NCBI GenBank assembly: GCA_015232735.1
Contig: JADFZC010000032.1
Location: forward strand, 1-13,438
Direction of reading: 5' to 3'
From: Oligoflexales bacterium
GTDB lineage: Bacteria; Bdellovibrionota; Oligoflexia; Oligoflexales; Oligoflexaceae
DNA length: 13,438 nucleotides
Shown here: one piece after another, positions 7,734-13,438 of the stretch
How the letters are laid out: the number at the start of each line of letters is the position of its first letter
Position numbering within the stretch: position 1 is the stretch's first letter
Translations under genes and position numbers: made by a program
Notes under the pieces: generated by a model
The model's database searches: none
Seen by the model: the letters and a program-made list of their open reading frames with translations, nothing else
Told to the model about the DNA's origin: nothing

Positions 7734-8738
7734 TTACTCTTTAGCCTGATTTTGATCGCTAAAACTGGTAATTTTCTGTTTCGCCTGAATTATTTGTTCA
7801 GAAAATTCAGGATCTGTTGATGCTTGTTCTTTAAATTTGACATAGTACTGTTTTGCCTTTTGAGGAGCAGTCTGCTCATAGGCTTTTCCTAACAGATAGT
7901 ATCCTTCTACTAATTGAGGCTTTATTCGAGTTGCTCTTTCAATATATGTGACTGCTTGATCAAGATTTATATTTTGCATGAGTAGGCATTTCCCAAGACC
8001 TAAAAGCGCCCCTGCCAGCAAGGGTTCTTCTTTGAGAGCGTTTTTATACACTTCTTGTGCATTATTGTATTGTTTCATTTCTATCAAGATGTCACCTTCA
8101 ACGCTCTGAAGTAGGGGAAGAACGTCTTTTTTTGCAAGAGCTTCCGCACGTCGAATAATTGCCAGCGCTTTTTGTGCCTCTCCTGTTTTTAGAAAAATTC
8201 TAGAAGTGATGATTGAGACTTGAGGATCATTAGGATAGTTTTTTCGTAGTGTTTTTGTTATCTTTAAAGCCTCATCATATTTTCTTGATTTGTAGTAACT
8301 CCAGGTAAGAGCCTTAGTTGCTTTTATATCGTTGTTGTTTATTTCGAGTGCTTTTCTATAGTGATAAATGGCATCATCATACATTTCCTCTGCTCGATAA
8401 GCCTCGCCAAGATAGTAGTTTACTTCATAAGTGTCTCTGAATTTTTTTTGTGATTTCTTTAAATAGGTAATGGCTTTTTTATAGTCTCCGATTTTTACGT
8501 ATACAATTCCAAGATTTCTTAGCGCTGCCATATTCTGTGGATTTATTAAGAGCTCATTTCTGTAAGAATTGGCGGCTTCCCTAAAAAGGCCGTCTTGCGC
8601 ATATTGGTTTCCCAGATTGTAGAATTTTGACTGCTCCTGTGTTTCTTTGGTTTCTGAGGAAGAAGAGAAAGAGATGCAGTTGCTATTTAAAACGGAAAGG
8701 AAAACAAGAGCTAGAATTATTCTCCAGTCTTTTTTCAT
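7734..8738 (-). CDS. TPR-repeat lipoprotein
   Basis: The 334-residue protein has a signal peptide (MKKDWRIILALVFLSVLNSN) followed by Cys21, so it is a predicted lipoprotein anchored at the outer membrane or facing the periplasm. The residue before the cysteine is Asn, unusual for the E. coli lipobox. After a serine-rich linker (24-36) come about eight TPR units of roughly 34 residues, starting near 37, 71, 104, 138, 172, 209, 243 and 277. Hallmark positions are clear, such as AALRNLGIVYVKIGDYKKAI and AIYHYRKALEINN. TPR arrays are protein-binding scaffolds; the PilF/PilW pilotin family and envelope-assembly factors are possible relatives, but I cannot choose between them. The ATG is preceded by GGAG (ctcc at 8747-8750) with eight bases spacing. 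The gene converges on the small helical protein. Its upstream spacer is occupied by repeat copy C. Confidence 0.85.
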   Translation of the reverse strand: MKKDWRIILALVFLSVLNSNCISFSSSSETKETQEQSKFYNLGNQYAQDGLFREAANSYRNELLINPQNMAALRNLGIVYVKIGDYKKAITYLKKSQKKFRDTYEVNYYLGEAYRAEEMYDDAIYHYRKALEINNNDIKATKALTWSYYKSRKYDEALKITKTLRKNYPNDPQVSIITSRIFLKTGEAQKALAIIRRAEALAKKDVLPLLQSVEGDILIEMKQYNNAQEVYKNALKEEPLLAGALLGLGKCLLMQNINLDQAVTYIERATRIKPQLVEGYYLLGKAYEQTAPQKAKQYYVKFKEQASTDPEFSEQIIQAKQKITSFSDQNQAKE

Positions 8739-8868
8739 AAGTCATGCTCCAAATTTTTAGAAAATAACATCACTGATAATCAGCCGTTCGCGCTGAAAGA
8801 GCTGGCGACGTGTCCTGATGAGCGCAGCAAACTGGGATCTGGCTGCAAAATGTTGATATCCTGGGACA

Positions 8869-9057
8869 GATCCTATACAAGCTTTATTTACCAGGTACGT
8901 ATCCTGGCAAGCGAAGCTTGCTTAGGATCTGTTTGAAATATGCTGAAATTTCGGGGAGATCCTATACAAGCTTTATTTACCAGGGACATATCCTGGCAAG
9001 TGAAGCTTGCTTAGGATCTGTTTGAAATATGCTGAAATTTCGGGGAGATCCTATACT
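8869..9057 (+). repeat. 89-bp direct tandem repeat (two full units plus 11 bp)
   Basis: Units 8869-8957 and 8958-9046 are each exactly 89 bp and differ at only three positions (t/g, g/a and c/t within the caggtacgtatcctggcaagc region). A third unit begins at 9047 and is cut after gatcctatac. The near identity implies recent duplication, or recent gene conversion, inside the composite repeat. Such an array is expected to be prone to slippage. Confidence 0.9.
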
Positions 9058-9077
9058 CGCTGCGCTCGTCAGGATAC

Positions 9078-9104
9078 GTCGCTGGCGCATTTCGCGCCAG
9101 CGAC
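9078..9104 (+). repeat. Perfect 11-bp GC-rich hairpin at the right end of copy C
   Basis: gtcgctggcgc and gcgccagcgac form a perfect 11-bp stem with a five-base loop (atttc). This is the outer cap of the repeat element; weaker versions cap copy A. In RNA from either strand it would be very stable. Because the neighbouring sequence is not a U-run on either side, it is not a standard intrinsic terminator, although it could stall or protect transcripts of the two flanking minus-strand genes. Confidence 0.85.
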
Positions 9105-9188
9105 TAATTAAATATTATCACTAAAAATAGATTTTCTCCATTCGGTCACAGACATTCTTATCAGCATCTCTGAGTCCGTTTTGAAATG

Positions 9189-9527
9189 TCAGTCTTTTAG
9201 GTAGTATTCTTCAAACAATGACCAACAGTGTTCATCCTGTGAATAAAATGAAAGAATAATATGCTTTTTGTTCCAGTCTTTGTAATTAGCTGCTTTATAG
9301 GTATAATATCGTAAATTGAGGTGTCCCGATCTGCCAGATACCATATTGTCGGGTGTTGGCATAAATTCGTCTAGATAGTAACATTCGTTGGCGCTATTTT
9401 TTATGAAGGGAATTTGTACTGTCTCTACGGTTTTAAGTCTTGCGGAAAAATCAAAGGTACTGCATCCGATAATTAACGGAGGTCCTAATATGATGATTAT
9501 GAGAAAGAACTTCATTTTTTTATACAT
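9189..9527 (-). CDS. Small predicted lipoprotein, unknown function
   Basis: The 112-residue product has a strongly hydrophobic signal peptide (KFFLIIIILGPPLII) ending in a good lipobox, LIIGC, so Cys22 is the likely lipid-modified residue. The mature domain of about 90 residues carries Cys49 and Cys101, which could form one disulphide in the periplasm. It is rich in aromatic residues (YYLDEF, LRYYTYKAANY, HCWSLFEEYYL). I recognise no family. The frame is open upstream to 9560. The ATG at 9525-9527 is preferred because GAGG (cctc at 9537-9540) lies nine bases before it, while the earlier start has no ribosome binding site and adds a non-signal-like leader. The gene is divergent from the 401-residue lipoprotein gene. 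Confidence 0.7.
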   Translation of the reverse strand: MYKKMKFFLIIIILGPPLIIGCSTFDFSARLKTVETVQIPFIKNSANECYYLDEFMPTPDNMVSGRSGHLNLRYYTYKAANYKDWNKKHIILSFYSQDEHCWSLFEEYYLKD

Positions 9528-9536
9528 AATCAAAAG

Positions 9537-9554
9537 CCTCAAGCGGGGTTGAGG
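9537..9554 (-). promoter_or_regulatory. Hairpin enclosing the ribosome binding site of the small lipoprotein gene
   Basis: On the minus strand the leader reads CCTCAA, a six-base loop CCCCGC, then TTGAGG, nine bases before the ATG. The six pairs are perfect. The 3' half of the stem contains the GAGG that would bind 16S rRNA, so folding would hide the ribosome binding site. This could be a thermosensor-like or otherwise translation-limiting leader. The stem is short and may be fortuitous. Confidence 0.4.
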
Positions 9555-9622
9555 AAACACCCTCTAACCACATTGATTAATCGTCATTTGATTTGAAAAC
9601 TTTAATTTGTTTTTGGTATAAA

Positions 9623-10828
9623 ATGAAAATACTAATAATTTCAGAGTTATTAATCGGGATTATGTGTGCGTGTGTCGATCGTGTAGACGAGAAAAATGAC
9701 TTTGAATGGAGTGAGCTAAAGAAAACAAAAGATGTCGAGTGCAGTGTTTGGCCAATTCAAAAAAAGGATCTTGGAGTGACAAAATTAGACATCATTGGTG
9801 ACAGGAAAAGATGGTTGTTTGCATATGGTGTTGCCAGAAATATGAGTAAGGTGGCTTATATATCGCTATTTTCTGGAAGTGTCGCAAAAGATTTGACTAA
9901 AATAAAAGAGTTGAATTGGAATAATTCTTCGAGATTTCTAGGTGGAGGGGTGATTGATAATTTGATGGTGCTGATTTCAGCTGGAGTGGATAGAAAAAAG
10001 GGAAATGGAATTGAAATGGAGAGAATTGCGGAAAATGGAAAAGTTATCAATAATTTCATTCAACATGAGGCTATTTCGGATGGAAGGGCTTATGTGATAA
10101 ATAGCAAGGTCTGGATTTTATATAAGACAATAAATTCAGAGGGATTGATAGAAGATGAGCCATTTAAGATATCTGTATTTGATGTAAATACAAAAAGTTC
10201 TATTCATCGAAATTTTGGTAAAGTCGGTATTCACGGTAATCCAAAACTTTTTTATTCTAAAAAAAACAAAACAGTATTTGCTATCTGGCTTGAAAAAACA
10301 AGCGTAAGGGGAAAGAAAAAAGCAGTATTTAAATATGGCTTTTTGGACGAGACAAATTCTCAATTTTTTGAGGATGTTTTGAATTTTCATTTAAAAGATG
10401 ATGTTGAATTATGGAATGTAGAATTTTCTGATGAGAAAATTTTCTTATCCTATGTTGATGGTAACTCTCTAATTGAAGAAAGTGTTTTAAAAATAATTAG
10501 AGTTGATGTTGTGGATAAGAAATTAAGGGTAGGGATGGAGACGAAGATTTTATTTGGTAATGAACAGATATCGAATCCGATCTTGTTTACAAGAAGACAG
10601 ACTCTTTATGTAGTTATACCTAAATGGATTGAAAAGGAGAGTACCTTAGGATTTTATAAAATGGAGAAGGGCAAAATAGTCTATATTGAGAATTTAGGGG
10701 TCTTCCCAGAAGGAAGCGTTTTGGAAGATTATTTTTATGATGAATCTCTCGATCATTTATATGGTATTTTGAAAAAGAGAAGAATATATGGTTTTGATTT
10801 TAATATATGCAGGCTTGTTAAGTTTTGA
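9623..10828 (+). CDS. Predicted lipoprotein of unknown function
   Basis: The 401-residue product begins MKILIISELLIGIMCACVDR: a lysine, a hydrophobic core and the lipobox-like MCAC, with Cys17 as the likely lipid attachment site. The mature part is dominated by short beta-strand patterns alternating with charged turns (WLFAYGVARNM, KVWILYKTIN, KTVFAIWLEKT, EKIFLSYVDGN, TLYVVIPKWIEKE). This is compatible with a beta-propeller-like fold, but no sequence repeat is strong enough to prove it. No enzyme motif is visible. An in-frame TTG at 9593 would add ten residues. The ATG at 9623 is preferred because it gives a compact signal peptide, though neither start has a strong ribosome binding site. The regulator gene follows after 14 bp, so the two are very likely co-transcribed. 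Composition matches the host genes. Confidence 0.7.
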   Translation: MKILIISELLIGIMCACVDRVDEKNDFEWSELKKTKDVECSVWPIQKKDLGVTKLDIIGDRKRWLFAYGVARNMSKVAYISLFSGSVAKDLTKIKELNWNNSSRFLGGGVIDNLMVLISAGVDRKKGNGIEMERIAENGKVINNFIQHEAISDGRAYVINSKVWILYKTINSEGLIEDEPFKISVFDVNTKSSIHRNFGKVGIHGNPKLFYSKKNKTVFAIWLEKTSVRGKKKAVFKYGFLDETNSQFFEDVLNFHLKDDVELWNVEFSDEKIFLSYVDGNSLIEESVLKIIRVDVVDKKLRVGMETKILFGNEQISNPILFTRRQTLYVVIPKWIEKESTLGFYKMEKGKIVYIENLGVFPEGSVLEDYFYDESLDHLYGILKKRRIYGFDFNICRLVKF

Positions 10829-10842
10829 GAAGATGAGACTAT

Positions 10843-11517
10843 ATGAGTATTCTTTGGATAATTGAAAGTCAGAAGCGTAGTAAGGACTCTATAATTGAAA
10901 AGCTTCATGGGGATTTCCCTGTTCAAGCATTTCGTTCAGTAAAATCATTCCTTCACCTTCAAAAGATAAGAAAAAGGACCAAGCCGGATTGTATTTTAAT
11001 TGTTGGATGCCATGAGAAGACCGAAATAGAAACATTATTCGAGTATATAAGCCATCGTTATCCCATGACAAAAAAGATCTATGTCCCTTGGGAAGAAAAC
11101 TCGGAAATTGAGGATATAAAATCGAAGAATTCTGATTTATATGTTATTAGTGATGTAAGCGATATTCTTGATTTCTCAAACCAGATTCGTGTTATAGTTG
11201 AAGGTTCGGACAAAGACTTGTCAAATAATATTGTTAGCTATAAAAATATTTGTCTGGATGGAGATAGATTACAATTAAAAATCTTACCAGATGATTCATA
11301 TATTGGAGTGACATTAAAAGAGGCAAGGATACTTAAATTATTCATAGGAAATGTTGGAAGGTGTATTAGCAGGGATGAAATAAAGAAAAAAATTTGGGAA
11401 GATATGAGTATTTCTTATAGGACAATAGATTCACATATTTCTCGATTAAGAAAACGGCTTCAGTATTCTGAGGCGAGTATAGAAAGTATATATGGAGGAG
11501 GGTACATATTTAAGTAG
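10843..11517 (+). CDS. OmpR-type winged-helix regulator with degenerate receiver domain
   Basis: The 224-residue protein ends in a typical OmpR/PhoB DNA-binding domain (about 134-224). It shows VTLKEARILKLF (156-167), then GRCISRDEIKKKIW (172-185), the recognition helix SYRTIDSHISRLRKRL (191-206) and the wing IYGGGYIF (216-223). The first ~120 residues resemble a response-regulator receiver in length and strand order (SILWIIES, PDCILIVG, KKIYVPWEE). The paired acidic residues of the first strand are reduced to one Glu (Glu8), and the position expected for the phosphorylated Asp after the third strand (ILIVG) has no Asp. Phosphotransfer is therefore unlikely, and no histidine kinase is in the window. 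It is a probable transcription factor controlled in another way, perhaps with the lipoprotein encoded 14 bp upstream. A GATGAG stretch precedes the ATG. A MITE-like palindrome begins 22 bp after its stop. Confidence 0.8.
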   Translation: MSILWIIESQKRSKDSIIEKLHGDFPVQAFRSVKSFLHLQKIRKRTKPDCILIVGCHEKTEIETLFEYISHRYPMTKKIYVPWEENSEIEDIKSKNSDLYVISDVSDILDFSNQIRVIVEGSDKDLSNNIVSYKNICLDGDRLQLKILPDDSYIGVTLKEARILKLFIGNVGRCISRDEIKKKIWEDMSISYRTIDSHISRLRKRLQYSEASIESIYGGGYIFK

Positions 11518-11539
11518 ATTTCATGCTGTCCCCCGCTAG

Positions 11540-11714
11540 GGCGGGTTGACATTTTCGTAAATGCTACAAAAGGTTTTTTCCGCTTTTCTCTTAAGTCAAG
11601 GTCCCAAAAATCGTCCTCAATGTATGTTCAATACACCTGCGGCGATTTTTGTAACATTTCCTTGACAAAACCGAAAAACCCCTTTTTGCTTCTTTACCAA
11701 AATGTCAACACGCC
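11540..11714. mobile_element. 175-bp palindromic MITE-like element flanked by CTAG
   Basis: This is a non-coding element whose terminal inverted repeats, with the flanking CTAG, match at 24 of 26 positions (11536-11561 and 11693-11718). The left end reads gggcgggttgacatttt and the right end aaaatgtcaacacgccc. Further nested pairs are gtcaagg (11595-11601) with ccttgac (11660-11666), and caaaaatcg (11605-11613) with cgatttttg (11643-11651). An inner tgtat...ataca stem sits at the centre (about 11621-11635). CTAG lies at each end (11536-11539 and 11715-11718), consistent with a four-base target duplication. It has no open reading frame, as expected for a non-autonomous element mobilised in trans. 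It may also terminate transcription from the regulator gene: cccgc-tagg-gcggg (11532-11545) is a short GC-rich stem. Confidence 0.75.
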
Positions 11715-11718
11715 CTAG

Positions 11719-11738
11719 AGCGCCGATCGGTTTGAAAA
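11719..11738. repeat. Terminal inverted repeat of the insertion sequence, transposase 3' side
   Basis: These twenty bases (agcgccgatcgg, then tttgaaaa) are the exact reverse complement of 13415-13434. The transposase stop codon is only 8 bp further in. With the flanking CTAG the identity extends to 24 bp. Confidence 0.92.
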
Positions 11739-11746
11739 CCTAATCA

Positions 11747-13336
11747 TCATGCCGCATTAAGTTTGCTATCAATAATTTCAAGATTTTGGATAGTCGCTAC
11801 ACGCCGCAGATCATATAGGTTTTTTCTTGTCCCCCGATATCTCGCCTTATTTCCCTGACGATGACTTATTCTCGCCAAACTATGCTCGACAGATGTTCTC
11901 TGCCGATAAAGTGATCTTCCCTTTTTTGTTGCTGCCATTTTGCGTAAACGTTGTTGTAAATGTTCATCTTCATTAATAAGTACGGTGCGACCTTCTCGGG
12001 TGGCACTTTTGGTACAATATGAACGCAGTTCACAATCACGACAGACATTTCGATCAAATACTGCTATTGACCCTAATTCTATGTACGCGATTTCGCCCGC
12101 AGGACACATGATAGTCATGTCTCGGAGGTTAATTTTGAAATCCATTTTGGTGAAATATTTGCCTATGGAGTTATGTGGCATCCAAGGTTTACAGATAATT
12201 TCCCCACCATCATCAAGAATTTCATGTATGGCATCGCTTGCTATATATCCTCTATCGCAGTGGAGTTCGCTAATGCGTAGAATTTGTCTTGCAATATCAT
12301 CTTTAAGGTCAGGGGCAGCGTCACCTTCTGGTCTATTAGCCGGCATTACGGCACAGGCCATGATCAGATTCGTCTCCAGGTCAGTAGCAACATGCCGTTT
12401 ATAACCGTTGAATGCCTTTGAATTGCTTTTACGGCCATGGCGCATCTCTTTATCTTCAATAGAAATCAACCGGTCTGGAGAGACTCCCTCACGAATTTTT
12501 ACACCACCTCCCCCTAAGGGATCTGGTTCCAGGTCTTGCTCTCTGATACGCTGCAGTGTCTCGTAAAGATCCTTTAAAGGTAGCTTCTTTAATTCAGTCT
12601 TGAAGTGCTTTTTCAAATAGTTGTCGAGCGAATCGATCTGCCAAATCAGTTTGTTAATTGCCTCACTTTTGGCCTTATTATCACCCCAATTGATGTCCAA
12701 GGCACTTTTTACGCTTGATTCAATTAGAACCGGTATACCGCTTTTTTTCGCTATTTCCTCAAATGAACAATTAAGAAGCGTGGCTATACACTCTACAATT
12801 TTCCTGGCGGCATGGGCCAGAAGATTAATGGTATCTTCGACTCTCCCCGCTCCTTCAAGGGGACTCGAATCTATTGCTATTCTTAAATCCTTGGGAAGTT
12901 TCTTCCAATCAAATGCCTTTGTCTTTTTTGCCAGCTCAATAGTCCGCTCCAAAAGACGTCTATCCATATCGGTTTCTATCAAACGATTACGAAATTCAAC
13001 TAATGTCGATTGAGCAAATGCAGGATCAGTCTCCCCAAGTCTATCGAGGACCATCTGCCATCTCAAATCCACTATGGTAAGTTCAACCGCTTCAGCATCA
13101 GAGACTTTTGTGTATCCCTGTAGTAAAGTCACCATTGCCAGGAAAGCAGGAGGCATGGCTGGTTTTCCAGCTCCCGTTTGCCGATAAATTTCTTCCAGTT
13201 CTCCTTGAAATTCCTCATCAAAAAGCTCTTGTCGATAGTCTCTGAGAAAAGCAAATAACTTTCTTGTTTTTCGCAATCTTTTTAGAATAAAATCTTCCTG
13301 CTTATTAATTGTTCTCCTGGGTCGCCATCTTTCCAT
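11747..13336 (-). CDS. IS1182-family DDE transposase
   Basis: The 529-residue transposase cuts and joins the element's ends through an RNase H-like DDE core. The N-terminal region (about 1-125) has the GKPAMPPAFLAMVTLLQGY pattern of the DUF772-type DNA-binding domain. Catalytic residues are Asp156 in IAIDSSPLEGAG, Asp361 in LHCDRGYIASD and Glu484 in TSVEHSLARI. A cysteine cluster (Cys411, Cys432, Cys435, Cys441) before the last motif suggests a metal-binding insert. The frame is intact with no stop or frameshift, so the element may still be active. An in-frame ATG four codons upstream (13346-13348) exists, but the ATG at 13334-13336 has GGAG (ctcc at 13343-13346) six bases before it and is preferred. 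The gene lies opposite to the regulator gene. Confidence 0.95.
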   Translation of the reverse strand: MERWRPRRTINKQEDFILKRLRKTRKLFAFLRDYRQELFDEEFQGELEEIYRQTGAGKPAMPPAFLAMVTLLQGYTKVSDAEAVELTIVDLRWQMVLDRLGETDPAFAQSTLVEFRNRLIETDMDRRLLERTIELAKKTKAFDWKKLPKDLRIAIDSSPLEGAGRVEDTINLLAHAARKIVECIATLLNCSFEEIAKKSGIPVLIESSVKSALDINWGDNKAKSEAINKLIWQIDSLDNYLKKHFKTELKKLPLKDLYETLQRIREQDLEPDPLGGGGVKIREGVSPDRLISIEDKEMRHGRKSNSKAFNGYKRHVATDLETNLIMACAVMPANRPEGDAAPDLKDDIARQILRISELHCDRGYIASDAIHEILDDGGEIICKPWMPHNSIGKYFTKMDFKINLRDMTIMCPAGEIAYIELGSIAVFDRNVCRDCELRSYCTKSATREGRTVLINEDEHLQQRLRKMAATKKGRSLYRQRTSVEHSLARISHRQGNKARYRGTRKNLYDLRRVATIQNLEIIDSKLNAA

Positions 13337-13414
13337 AATCAGCTCCATACTACATCAAATCAAATGAACATCCTTGAACATTTGGTTGATATATAAGAGC
13401 ATGAATTTACAAAT

Positions 13415-13434
13415 TTTTCAAACCGATCGGCGCT
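13415..13434. repeat. Terminal inverted repeat of the insertion sequence, transposase 5' side
   Basis: This is an exact inverted copy of 11719-11738. It begins about 78 bp upstream of the transposase start. The intervening 13337-13414 must contain the transposase promoter; no hexamer pair there is strong enough to name. Followed by CTAG at the very end of the window. Confidence 0.92.
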
Positions 13435-13438
13435 CTAG

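Larger units (their letters stand above)
8773..9111 (+). repeat. Dispersed palindromic repeat, copy C (composite, three cores)
   Basis: This composite element takes up most of the 450-nt spacer 8739-9188. The left arm ctggcgacgtgtcctgatgag (8802-8822), continuing into cgcagc, is the inverse of the right arm gctgcgctcgtcaggatacg (about 9059-9078), continuing into tcgctggcgc. Between the arms are three cores at 8835-8873, 8925-8962 and 9014-9051 (39, 38 and 38 nt). Each opens with ggatct and closes with agatcc. The linkers are ccaggtacgtatcctgg-type junctions, each formed by the right arm of one element meeting the left arm of the next. The outermost right end reads gccagcgactaatta, the inverse of the taattagttgc end of copy A. 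There is no coding potential in any frame. Confidence 0.8.
11719..13434 (-). mobile_element. Complete IS1182-family insertion sequence (1716 bp)
   Basis: The element is bounded by 20-bp perfect terminal inverted repeats (11719-11738 and 13415-13434) and holds one transposase gene that nearly fills it. CTAG lies immediately outside each end (11715-11718 and 13435-13438), as expected for a four-base duplication of a palindromic target. Length and single-gene layout suit the IS1182 family. Its base composition is visibly less AT-rich than the host genes, consistent with acquisition. The left CTAG is shared with the neighbouring MITE-like element. The window ends at the last base of the right CTAG, so sequence beyond the element is not visible. 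Confidence 0.9.

Noticed and set aside
8773..9111. CRISPR array interpretation of the repeated cores
   Set aside because: The 89-bp period repeats as a whole including the would-be spacers, the cores are palindromic over their full length, and there are no cas genes.
9593..9622. TTG start adding ten residues to the 401-residue lipoprotein
   Set aside because: No ribosome binding site was seen, and the extension lengthens the signal peptide beyond the usual form. The choice remains uncertain because the ATG also lacks a strong site.
11940..13013. Plus-strand frames of 130-154 codons inside the insertion sequence
   Set aside because: They are antisense shadows of the intact transposase gene, with no ribosome binding sites or recognisable domains.

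Overview
The window comes from an AT-rich Gram-negative chromosome. The evidence is two or more outer-membrane-type lipoproteins with lipobox signal peptides, a Lon protease close to the E. coli type, an OmpR-type winged-helix regulator, and strong AT bias in codons and spacers. Two uncharacterised proteins (6035-6484 and 6481-7026) resemble conserved unknowns I associate from memory with Bdellovibrio-like and other former Deltaproteobacteria. The lineage is therefore an inference, not something a marker gene here proves. The final 1.7 kb has a visibly different, less AT-rich composition and is an insertion sequence.

Layout. Positions 1-746 hold no credible gene; they contain one and a half copies of a dispersed palindromic repeat. 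Next come a J-domain-less DnaJ C-terminal-domain protein (747-1157) and lon (1295-3751), then a 77-residue membrane-anchored protein (3996-4229). A spacer with a second, decayed repeat copy precedes def (peptide deformylase), rpe (ribulose-phosphate 3-epimerase, overlapping def) and a secreted protein of unknown function, probably one transcription unit (4716-6484). Convergent with it is a conserved unknown (6481-7026, minus strand). A small helical protein (7308-7685) faces a TPR lipoprotein (7734-8738, minus). The spacer 8739-9188 is almost filled by a composite repeat with three core hairpins and an 89-bp tandem duplication. A small lipoprotein (9189-9527, minus) is followed, divergently, by a 401-residue predicted lipoprotein and a regulator with a degenerate receiver domain (9623-11517), 14 bp apart. 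The right edge is a 175-bp palindromic MITE-like element abutting a complete IS1182-type insertion sequence (11719-13434); CTAG flanks both. The window stops exactly at the last CTAG, which suggests a contig end at a repeat.

How the genes work together. lon and the DnaJ-CTD protein are both protein-quality-control functions in the same direction. def and rpe are housekeeping functions overlapping by 26 bp. The 401-residue lipoprotein and the winged-helix regulator look like a two-gene unit, but the sequence does not reveal its role.

I see no defence system, CRISPR array, tRNA or rRNA. The least conventional material is the dispersed repeat family (six core copies of 38-39 nt in 13.4 kb), the CTAG-nested mobile elements, a hairpin that could occlude a ribosome binding site, and the orphan lipoprotein-regulator pair.
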